Shown in pieces: positions 24,905-31,633 of a stretch of 35,266 nucleotides of DNA. The translations under genes and the position numbers were made by a program. The stretch's first letter is position 1; every line of letters starts with the position of its first letter. The notes beneath the pieces were generated by a model. It did no database searches and was not told the origin of the DNA. It saw only the letters and a list, made by a program, of their open reading frames with translations. The DNA lies in assembly GCA_002345845.1 (NCBI GenBank), contig DDWF01000274.1:280-35545 (forward strand), given 5' to 3'. This DNA is from Betaproteobacteria bacterium UBA2293. Lineage in GTDB: Bacteria > Pseudomonadota > Gammaproteobacteria > Burkholderiales > Rhodocyclaceae.

Positions 24905-25510
24905 TTACTTGCCAGCAGTCTTTTTGGCCATCGGCTGGACCGAGATGGCCACTGATTCAATGTAATTGGCCTCGACCTGGTCACCCACCTTGACCACCTT
25001 GAAGTGTTCCGGATTCTTCACGTCCAGATCGACGATCCGGCCCTTGGGGCCACGCAGGGTGATCGTGCCGGCCTTCTTGTTGACGCCGATGACGTCAGCT
25101 ACCACGCGTACTTCCTGGCCAACGCCAACGCCCGGCTTTTCACCCGGCGCCGCCCGCACGCCAGCGGTCTTCTCCGTACGCTCGCGGAAGCCGCTGTCTT
25201 TCTGCACATGCAGGCTGACGGCACGCATGTATTCGACGACGACCTCGTCACCGACGACGATCTGGCCGAAGTTCCTCACTTCCGGACCGGCGATCACATT
25301 GAAGACGCGGCCTTCCGGGCCGGTCAGGGTGACCGTGCGCGAAGCCTTGTCGATGGCGGTGACGCGAGCGGCCGCCTGGACTGCCTCGAGGACGGCCACA
25401 TCGCCCGGCTGGTTGGTCGTGGCGACGACAGCGGCCGGCGGCTGCTGGGCAAAAACCGGCAGCGCGGCAAAACAAAGGGTCAGCGAGGCGGCGATGAGCG
25501 ATTTACGCAT
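24905..25510 (-). CDS. Exported protein with two repeated beta domains
   Basis: 201 residues. The signal peptide spans about 1-21 (ends PVFAQ). Two homologous halves follow: VTAIDKASRTVTLTGPEGRVFNVIAG...VVGDEVVVEYMRAVSLHV (about 49-102) and VIGVNKKAGTITLRGPKGRIVDLDV...KVGDQVEANYIESVAISV (about 138-192). The pattern resembles the small beta-barrel domains of DUF5666-type proteins. It is probably a ligand- or polymer-binding periplasmic protein, with no activity assigned. The ribosome site is weak (GAAAGAAC). It is the second gene of the operon led by DUF3313. Confidence 0.75.
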   Translation of the reverse strand: MRKSLIAASLTLCFAALPVFAQQPPAAVVATTNQPGDVAVLEAVQAAARVTAIDKASRTVTLTGPEGRVFNVIAGPEVRNFGQIVVGDEVVVEYMRAVSLHVQKDSGFRERTEKTAGVRAAPGEKPGVGVGQEVRVVADVIGVNKKAGTITLRGPKGRIVDLDVKNPEHFKVVKVGDQVEANYIESVAISVQPMAKKTAGK

Positions 25511-25609
25511 GTTCTGTTCTTTCAGATATTCATTGGGGTATTTGCCAAAGGGCAAGAAAGCGGACGGGCCGCGACTCCTGGAGCGCAGCCCGGGCGATGG
25601 TATGGATGA

Positions 25610-26281
25610 TTACTTGCCGGCCTTGGCGGCGGCGAAGAAGGCCCGCGCATCCTTGGCCCAGGCGTCAATGGCCGGTTTCATCTGTTCCAGGGTCAGGGTG
25701 TCCTTCATGCTCTTCAGCTCAGCCCCCTCGCCGAGGCGCATGCCAACAGCGACGACGTTTCCGGACTCGGTGTCGATGAACTCGTACTCGACGGCCAGGG
25801 CAGCCTTCTTGGTGGTCTGACCGCGAGTCAGGATGAAAGCGACAGGAATCAGCTGATAGGCCTTCAGCCCCTCGTTCATGGCCGCGGCGGCGGTGATGGC
25901 CGGGCGCAAGCGCAGGGTCTTCGGTCCCGGCTCGCTGGCCAGGCGAATGACGCCGCCCAGTTCGCGGCGCAGGGCCTGGTCGAGATATTCGCTGATCCGG
26001 TTGAGCGTGATCATGCTCAGCTGGTCGGTCGGCTGCGGCGCCGGGAAGAAGACCGTCTTGTCCAGAACGATCGCCTCGTACTGCGCGACGGAGACGTCAG
26101 GGGCAATCCAGCGCTTGGCCGGCAGACCGGACGCCGACTTGACCTCCTGCATCTTGGAATAGCTGGCCTCACCCAGGAAGCCAGAATTGGCGCCCATCTC
26201 CTTCTTGTCACCAGCCGTTGCCGGGCCAGCCAGTAACAGAGTGGCTAGGGTCATCGTTGTCAAACATGGCAGAATGCGCAT
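25610..26281 (-). CDS. DUF3313 family exported protein
   Basis: 223 residues. The signal peptide spans about 1-23 (GPATAG). There is no lipobox Cys, unlike many family members, which are lipoproteins. DUF3313 landmarks are NSGFLGEASYSKMQEVKSASGLPAKRWIAPDV, then YEAIVLDKTVFFPAPQPTDQ, and a C-terminal half with AVEYEFIDTESGNVVAVGMR. The function of the family is unknown. GGGAGC precedes the ATG 8 bases upstream. It is the first gene after promoter site F, with a predicted leader of about 34 bases. Confidence 0.82.
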   Translation of the reverse strand: MRILPCLTTMTLATLLLAGPATAGDKKEMGANSGFLGEASYSKMQEVKSASGLPAKRWIAPDVSVAQYEAIVLDKTVFFPAPQPTDQLSMITLNRISEYLDQALRRELGGVIRLASEPGPKTLRLRPAITAAAAMNEGLKAYQLIPVAFILTRGQTTKKAALAVEYEFIDTESGNVVAVGMRLGEGAELKSMKDTLTLEQMKPAIDAWAKDARAFFAAAKAGK

Positions 26282-26321
26282 TGAATTGCTCCCATAATCA
26301 ATAAAAAGAGGTGCGGCGTTG

Positions 26322-26363
26322 ATCGTAGTTCTGGCAAGGGATGGCGGATATTGGGCTTTGGTC
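26322..26363 (-). promoter_or_regulatory. Shared operator/promoter, site F (before DUF3313-DUF2092-sulfatase operon)
   Basis: Read on the minus strand: TTGGACCAAAGCCCAATATC with GACC starting at 26363, and TACGAT at 26327-26322, offset 36. It matches site E at 19 of the first 20 positions. It lies in the divergent gap between the DUF3313 gene and kinase HK2. On the plus strand I find no -10-like hexamer at the same distance, so control of HK2 from the same site is only possible, not shown. Confidence 0.75.
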
Positions 26364-26444
26364 CAACATCTCCGGCAATAAGCCAGATGCGATGCATTGA
26401 GCGCACCCCGCTTTCAGAAATCACCCCGACCCCATGAAAATGCG

Positions 26445-29033
26445 ATGGCCCTGAACTGGCTTCAGATCATCTATGCGATGCTGGTGGCCACTTGCCTGAC
26501 GCTGGCAGCGCTGCAGCTTTCCGTCTGGTGGAGAATTCGCGGCCCGATGGAGGGGCTGCTCTTCCCCGTCGGCGGCTCTCTGGCGCTGCTCGGCTTCGCC
26601 ATCATCGAGCTCTCGCTGGCGCATGCCGCCTCGCCGGCCGAATACGCGGAGCTGGTGCGCTGGTTGCATGTTCCCGCCTGGATCTTTGTCTTGATCACAG
26701 TCGGCTTCGTCCTCTTCCACCTGAAGGCAGGACGCTGGTGGCTGGCCGTGGCGACCTGCGGCGTACGCACGGCCGCCCTGATCGCCAATTTCCAGGCCGA
26801 GGTGAATCTCAACTTCAGCGAGATCACCGGCCTGAAGCAGGTTCCCTTCCTCGGCAACACCGTCGTCATCCCCGAGGGCGTGGCCAACCCCTGGATGCTG
26901 CTCGGTCATTTGACCTTTGTTCTGATGATCCTCTTCATCGGCGACGCCATGATCACCCTATGGCGCCGTGGCGACCGGCAACAGGCGATAATTTTCGGCA
27001 GCAGCATCGTCTTCTTCATCATTGTTGCACCGCTCCATGCCGCGCTGATTGTCTTGGGACTGGTGGAGTGGCCGCCGCTGATCACCCTTTGCTACACCCC
27101 GGTCGTACTGGCCATGTCCTTCGAGATCAGCCGCCGTCTGATCATCGCCGCCGGTCTTGCCAACATACTTCAGGCGACCAGCAACGAACTGCAACTGACC
27201 CAGGAGCGATTGAAGCTGGCGACCGAAAGCGCCAAGGTGGCGGTCTGGGAATGGAACATCGCCCGCGATGAAATATGGACAACAGCGCAGGGCCGGGAAC
27301 TATTCGGCATCCCTTCCGACGAGCCGATCACCATGGCCCGCTTTCTGGAAATCATGCCACCGGAGGCGCGCGACAAACTGCGGACGTCAGTTGCGCGCGA
27401 TCGCACGCAACCAAAGCATTTTGACCAGGAATATCGTATCCGCCTTCCCGATGGCCAGAGGCGCTGGGTGGCAGTGCGCGGCCAGTTGGGCATGTCTACG
27501 GAAATTGGCGAGACGGTCATGCACGGGGTGGTTTTCGACGTCAGCGAGGCACGACTGGCCGAAGAGCGATTCCGCTGCGCCATCGAGGTCTCTCCCAGTG
27601 GCAAGCTGATCTCCGATGCCGATGGCCGGATCGTTTACGCCAACCCGATGGCCGCAACCCTTTTCGCCTGCTCGCCAGGAGAGCTGATCGGCGCCCAGAT
27701 CGACACCCTGCTGCCCGAGCACCAACGAATGGCCGAGGGAGCTTCCGCCGCCGCCCCATCGTCGATCGCCTTGGATTGCAACGGCCGGCGCCGCGATGGC
27801 CGCGACATTCCCCTGCAGATGAGCATCAATCAGCTGCCCTGCATGAGCGGGGCGACACGGCTGACCACGCTGATCGACATCAGCGAACGCAAGCAACGCG
27901 AGGAAGATCTGTGGCGAGAAAAAAACTTTCTCCGGGAAGTCATCGACATCAACCCCTGCCTGATATTCGTCAAGGACCAGGAGGGTCGCTTCACCCTGGT
28001 CAACAAGAATGTCGCCGAGCTTTACGGGACCACGCCGCGTGACCTGATTGGCAAAACCGACGCCCATTTCAACCCTGATGCGGAGCAGGTCGCGGCATTC
28101 CGGCGCGATGACCACGAAGTCATCGTAAACCTGCGCGGACAGATCGTTGTCGAGGAAAAAATTACCGACGCGCAAGGCAGAACTCGTTTTTTCCAGACGA
28201 TCAAACGCCCGCTCATCAACCACGCCGGTACGCATCGCCTGGTACTCGGCGTCAGCACCGACATCTCGACCCGCAAACAGAACGAACTGGAGATCGAACG
28301 CCAGCGCAACGAGCTCGCCCATCTGTCGCGGGTGACCATGCTCAGCGAGCTTTCCGGATCGCTGGCCCACGAACTCAACCAGCCGCTGGCGGCCATTCTC
28401 GCCAACGCCCAGGCGGCGCAGCGCTTTCTTGCCGGCGAACAACCTGATCTCGACGAAGTCCGCGACATCCTCCACGACATCGTCGAGGATGACCGCCTCG
28501 CCGGCGGCGTCATCCAGGGCCTGCGCCTGCTCTTGAAGAAGGGTGAGATGCGGCGTGAAGCCATCGATCTGAACGGTGCCGTCCGCGCCGTGCTGAAGCT
28601 GACCCGCAGCGACCTGCTCAATGCCGAGGTCAGCCTTGCCAGCGACCTCCCAGATGACCTGCCCTGCGTCTTTGGTGACCGCGTCCAGCTGCAACAGGTG
28701 CTGCTCAATCTTGTCATCAACGCCAGCGAGGCGATGGCCGGCGAATCAGCGAAAAACCGGCTGTTGAGCATTGCCACACGCCTCGCCGGGGACGGCATGG
28801 TGCAGGTCGAGGTCAGCGACCGCGGACACGGCATTGCCGCCGGAGATCTCGAGCACATATTCGTTCCCTTCTACACCACCAAGGGCAAGGGGCTCGGCCT
28901 GGGCCTATCGGTCTGCCGGCGGATCATCGAAGCGCATGGCGGCCAGCTGACCGCCAGCAACAACACCAACGGCGGCGCCTGTTTCCGCTTCACCTTGCCA
29001 GTCTGCTCGGGAGAAGCGCCATGCCCGTCATGA
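26445..29033 (+). CDS. Membrane multi-PAS histidine kinase (HK2)
   Basis: 862 residues from ATG 26445; the upstream in-frame TTG 26397 is possible. About seven hydrophobic segments fill 5-215. Three PAS/PAC modules follow: about 235-365 (VAVWEWNIARD ... DVSEARLAEER), 370-490 (AIEVSPSGKLISDADGRIVYAN ... DISERKQRE) and 495-615 (FLREVIDINPCLIFVKDQEGRF ... DISTRKQNE). His642 lies in LAHELNQP. The ATPase domain has LLNLVINASEAM, DRGHGIA and KGLGLGLSVCRRI. No ribosome site is clear. The membrane module is homologous to that of HK1, sharing NF..E(V/I)N..(F)SEITGLKQ. The next gene, RR2, overlaps its end by 13 bases, so they are a kinase-regulator pair. Confidence 0.93.
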   Translation: MALNWLQIIYAMLVATCLTLAALQLSVWWRIRGPMEGLLFPVGGSLALLGFAIIELSLAHAASPAEYAELVRWLHVPAWIFVLITVGFVLFHLKAGRWWLAVATCGVRTAALIANFQAEVNLNFSEITGLKQVPFLGNTVVIPEGVANPWMLLGHLTFVLMILFIGDAMITLWRRGDRQQAIIFGSSIVFFIIVAPLHAALIVLGLVEWPPLITLCYTPVVLAMSFEISRRLIIAAGLANILQATSNELQLTQERLKLATESAKVAVWEWNIARDEIWTTAQGRELFGIPSDEPITMARFLEIMPPEARDKLRTSVARDRTQPKHFDQEYRIRLPDGQRRWVAVRGQLGMSTEIGETVMHGVVFDVSEARLAEERFRCAIEVSPSGKLISDADGRIVYANPMAATLFACSPGELIGAQIDTLLPEHQRMAEGASAAAPSSIALDCNGRRRDGRDIPLQMSINQLPCMSGATRLTTLIDISERKQREEDLWREKNFLREVIDINPCLIFVKDQEGRFTLVNKNVAELYGTTPRDLIGKTDAHFNPDAEQVAAFRRDDHEVIVNLRGQIVVEEKITDAQGRTRFFQTIKRPLINHAGTHRLVLGVSTDISTRKQNELEIERQRNELAHLSRVTMLSELSGSLAHELNQPLAAILANAQAAQRFLAGEQPDLDEVRDILHDIVEDDRLAGGVIQGLRLLLKKGEMRREAIDLNGAVRAVLKLTRSDLLNAEVSLASDLPDDLPCVFGDRVQLQQVLLNLVINASEAMAGESAKNRLLSIATRLAGDGMVQVEVSDRGHGIAAGDLEHIFVPFYTTKGKGLGLGLSVCRRIIEAHGGQLTASNNTNGGACFRFTLPVCSGEAPCPS

Positions 29034-29689
29034 ATGCCACCGTCTTCGTCATTGACGACGAGCTCTCTGTCCGCAAGGCGATAACCCGCCTGCTGCAATC
29101 ATCCGGTTTCCGGGTAGCCGCTTTTGCGTCTGCCCAGGACTATCTGGATACCTTCGACCCAGCGCTCCCCGGCTGCCTGCTGCTCGATCTGTCGATGCCC
29201 GGCCAGAACGGCCTGCAGTTGCAGATGGCGCTGCAAGCCCGGGGCGATTCGCCGCCGATCATCTTTCTCACCGGCCACGCCGATGTTCCTGAAACCATTC
29301 AGGCACTCAAAGGTGGCGCCGTGGACTTTCTGACCAAACCGGTCGAGGACGAAGTGCTGATCGCCGCCGTCCGCCATGCCATTGCCCGCGATGCTGTCAC
29401 TCGCCTGGCACGGGCTGAACTGGCGGCCATCCACGCCTGCCTGGCCCGGCTGACGCCGCGCGAACTCGAGGTGCTGCGCTGCGTCGTTGCCGGCAAGCTG
29501 AACAAACAGACGGCAGCTGAACTGGGCACGGTCGAGAAAACGATCAAGGTGCACCGCGCCCGCATCATCGAGAAAATGCAGGTGAACTCCCTGGCCGAGC
29601 TCGTCCGCCAAGCAGCCAAAGTCGGCATTTCCGGCAGCCCGGAAAAGCCGCAGCAATCGCCACAAGCAATAAGCGACAGCGCCAACTGA
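29021..29689 (+). CDS. FixJ/NarL-type response regulator (RR2)
   Basis: 222 residues. Receiver domain with acidic pair Asp12-13, phosphoacceptor Asp56 in LLLDLSMPG, Thr in FLTGHADVPE and Lys in FLTKPVED. A LuxR-type HTH at about 145-200 (LTPRELEVLRCVVAGKLNKQTAAELGTVEKTIKVHR) follows. The tail is Ser/Gln-rich. Start ATG 29021 overlaps HK2 by 13 bases and has GGGAGAAG 5 bases upstream. It is the cognate regulator of HK2 by position. Its recognition helix is nearly the same as in RR1, so both may act at the shared operator seen in this window. Confidence 0.93.
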   Translation: MPVMNATVFVIDDELSVRKAITRLLQSSGFRVAAFASAQDYLDTFDPALPGCLLLDLSMPGQNGLQLQMALQARGDSPPIIFLTGHADVPETIQALKGGAVDFLTKPVEDEVLIAAVRHAIARDAVTRLARAELAAIHACLARLTPRELEVLRCVVAGKLNKQTAAELGTVEKTIKVHRARIIEKMQVNSLAELVRQAAKVGISGSPEKPQQSPQAISDSAN

Positions 29690-29705
29690 GCGCAGCCGGG
29701 CGCTC
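29688..29705 (+). terminator. Small hairpin after RR2
   Basis: GAGCGC 29688-29693 pairs with GCGCTC 29700-29705, with a 6-base loop, starting inside the RR2 stop codon. There is no T run. A weak terminator at best, just before site G. Confidence 0.3.
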
Positions 29706-29749
29706 CGCCTGAAGTAGCGCCTGCCCGCAGAGGCTGAATTCACGGGTTG

Positions 29750-29791
29750 GCCCAAAGGCCAATTTCGCCCCGGTATGGCAACTGCTACCTT
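29750..29791 (+). promoter_or_regulatory. Shared operator/promoter, site G (before receiver-barrel-ecotin operon)
   Basis: GCCCAAAGGCCAATTT at 29750-29765 (ATTGGCC...GGGCCAA on the other strand, a good inverted repeat) and TACCTT at 29786-29791, preceded by TGC as in an extended -10. Offset 36. The predicted start lies at about 29797-29799, practically at the ATG of the next gene (29798). Confidence 0.65.
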
Positions 29792-29797
29792 GCCAGC

Positions 29798-30175
29798 ATG
29801 AACCCGATGCGGCCCCGGATAGCCATCGTCGACGACGAGAACTCAGTACGCAAGGCGCTCGAACGGCTCTTGCGTTCGGCGGGGCTGGATGTCGAGAGTT
29901 TTTCGTCCGGACAGGACTTCCTCGATGCCGACGAGAGCTCCGTCGATTGCCTCGTTCTTGACCTGCACATGCCGAACCTCAGTGGCTTCGATGTACTGCA
30001 GGAACTGGACCGGCGCAGCAACAAGCTGGCCGTCATCGTCGTCACCGGTCATGACACGCCCGAGGCTCGGGCCCGGGTACTTGCCGGCGGAGCGGCAGCC
30101 TATCTGCTCAAGCCGGTCAATGACGAGGTCCTGCTCGAGGCCATCGCCACAGCCACAGCACGGCACCTCTCGTAA
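29798..30175 (+). CDS. Receiver-only response regulator (sdRR2)
   Basis: 125 residues, receiver domain only. Acidic pair Asp12-13, phosphoacceptor Asp55 (LVLDLHMPN), Thr in VVTGHDTPE, Lys in YLLKPVNDE. It is closely related to the receiver of the FixJ-type regulators but without an output domain. ATG 29798 has no ribosome site; ATG 29807 is an alternative. With the promoter site G hexamer ending 7 bases upstream, the message may be leaderless. Its likely phosphate donors are HK2 or HK1, and it may act as a sink or a shuttle. It heads an operon with an outer-membrane barrel and ecotin. Confidence 0.88.
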   Translation: MNPMRPRIAIVDDENSVRKALERLLRSAGLDVESFSSGQDFLDADESSVDCLVLDLHMPNLSGFDVLQELDRRSNKLAVIVVTGHDTPEARARVLAGGAAAYLLKPVNDEVLLEAIATATARHLS

Positions 30176-30213
30176 GCATGCACACCAATACCGCACACAT
30201 TCACAGGCCAGCC

Positions 30214-31047
30214 ATGACCAAGCTACGCAAACAAACATCCGCTCCCACCCTGGGCCTTGCCCTCGCCCTGGCAGCATTCACCCCCGGTGCCTTCGCTGAT
30301 TCGCCCACGCCGGCCGCCGACAACAGCGCCGAACTGGCCAAGAAGCTGGCCAACCCGATTGCCAACCTGATCAGCCTGCCGATCAAGGTCGACTGGGATA
30401 CCGGCATCGGCCCGGCCGAGGCCAGCGCCACCACCTACGTCATCCAGCCAGTTGTCCCCATCTCGCTGAATGCCGACTGGAATGTCATCTCGCGCACCAT
30501 CATTCCCTACGTCGAGAGGCAGTCGCCGCTGACCGGCGGCCACGGCGAATCGGGCCTGGCCGACGTTACCCAGAGCTTCTTCTTCTCGCCCAAGGCGCCG
30601 ACCAGCGGCGGCTGGATCTGGGGCGCCGGACCGGTGCTGCTGCTGCCGACGGCCAGCAACAACGCCATCGGCAGCGAGAAGTGGGGGGCCGGCCCGACCG
30701 CCGTCGTCCTCCGCCAGGATAGCGGCTGGACCTACGGCATCCTCGCCAACCACATCTGGTCCTTCGCCGGCGACGATGACCGCGCCGACATCAGCGCCAC
30801 CTTCCTGCAGCCCTTCCTGTCGTACACGACGAAGACCTACACCACCTTCGGCATCAACACCGAGTCGACCTACGACTGGAAGAACGAGCAATGGACCGTG
30901 CCGATCAACGTCTCGGTCAGCCAGTTGCTGAAATTCGGCAAGCAGCCGGTCAGCTTCGCCCTCGGCGCCCGCCACTATGTCGAACGGCCGAGCAACGGCC
31001 CGGACTGGGGCCTGCGCTTCACCGTCACCTTCCTGTTCCCCAAATGA
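30214..31047 (+). CDS. Neuromedin-U-like outer-membrane barrel protein
   Basis: 277 residues from ATG 30214, which gives a good signal peptide (about 1-28, ends GAFADSP); ATG 30178 would add 12. The mature part has NSAELAKKLANPIANLISLPIKVDWDTGIGP, then barrel strands (VIQPVVPISLNADWNVISRTIIPY, GLADVTQSFFFSP, GAGPVLLLPTASN), and ends in FTVTFLFPK. This pattern is that of the 'neuromedin U' / MetA-pathway phenol degradation-like barrel family, small outer-membrane channels often found near enzymes for hydrophobic or aromatic compounds. It overlaps the ecotin start by 4 bases. Confidence 0.82.
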   Translation: MTKLRKQTSAPTLGLALALAAFTPGAFADSPTPAADNSAELAKKLANPIANLISLPIKVDWDTGIGPAEASATTYVIQPVVPISLNADWNVISRTIIPYVERQSPLTGGHGESGLADVTQSFFFSPKAPTSGGWIWGAGPVLLLPTASNNAIGSEKWGAGPTAVVLRQDSGWTYGILANHIWSFAGDDDRADISATFLQPFLSYTTKTYTTFGINTESTYDWKNEQWTVPINVSVSQLLKFGKQPVSFALGARHYVERPSNGPDWGLRFTVTFLFPK

Positions 31048-31547
31048 TGAGTCACTTCTCCCCCCTCTCGACACTCCGCCGCCGGCTCGGGCAGTTTGCC
31101 GCCGCCACCCTCGTCGCCATGCTGGGCGCCGCCCAGTCCTTCGCTGCCGATCCGCTGCAGGCCTTCCCGCCGGCCGAGGCCGGCATGGTCCGCCAGGTCA
31201 TCCAGCTGCCAGCGCAGGATGACGAACCGGCCGTCAAGGTCGAACTGATCGTCGGCAAGACGGTGCAGACAGATCCGGCCAATCGCTACTTCTTCGCCGG
31301 CAAGCTGGAAACCGAGACCCTTCCCGGCTGGGGCTACGACCGCCACATCCTGCGCCAGCTCGGCCCGATGGCCGGCACGCTGATGGCCATCGATCCCAAG
31401 GCGCCTACCGTCGAGCGCTTCATCACTCTCGGCGGCGAAGCGCAACTGCTGCGCTACAACAGCCGCCTGCCGATCGTCGTCTATGTCCCGGAGGGTGTCG
31501 AAGTCCGTTATCGCCTGTGGCGCGCCGGGCCCGTCTCGACACCGTGA
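31044..31547 (+). CDS. eco: Ecotin, periplasmic serine-protease inhibitor
   Basis: 167 residues. The signal peptide spans about 1-35 (ends SFAADP). The family core is obvious: FPPAEAGMVRQVIQLPAQ, VELIVGKTVQTD, GKLETETLPGWGYD, LRYNSRLPIVVYVPEGVEVRYRLW. Ecotin is a dimeric inhibitor of trypsin-like and elastase-like proteases, protecting the periplasm from external enzymes. The reactive loop reads GTLMAID; aligned with E. coli (STMMAC), P1 is Leu instead of Met. Both Cys of the E. coli disulfide (50 and 87) are absent, replaced in this alignment by Pro and Ile, so the loss is paired. The start overlaps the barrel gene (ATGA). A terminator follows. Confidence 0.93.
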   Translation: MMSHFSPLSTLRRRLGQFAAATLVAMLGAAQSFAADPLQAFPPAEAGMVRQVIQLPAQDDEPAVKVELIVGKTVQTDPANRYFFAGKLETETLPGWGYDRHILRQLGPMAGTLMAIDPKAPTVERFITLGGEAQLLRYNSRLPIVVYVPEGVEVRYRLWRAGPVSTP

Positions 31548-31555
31548 GCCGTGAC

Positions 31556-31585
31556 GGAGCGCCCGCCGGCTGGGGCGCTCCCTTT
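31556..31585 (+). terminator. Intrinsic terminator after ecotin
   Basis: GGAGCGCCC 31556-31564 pairs perfectly with GGGCGCTCC 31573-31581, with an 8-base loop, followed by CTTT. It is the best intrinsic terminator in the window. It separates the ecotin operon from the DUF1254 cluster and marks the edge of the region with changed base composition. Confidence 0.75.
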
Positions 31586-31633
31586 AATGAATTCAATGCC
31601 GTGAAATCACGTAATCAGAAGGAGGTTTCAAAA

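Noticed and set aside
26353..26395. Plus-strand promoter from site F driving HK2
   Set aside because: The palindromic motif could work both ways, but at the expected distance (about 26390) I see CGATGC and not a TANNNT hexamer, so only the minus-strand direction is claimed.
31600..31611. Short palindrome CGTGA-AA-TCACG before the DUF1254 gene
   Set aside because: Only five pairs and a single occurrence; not enough to call an operator.
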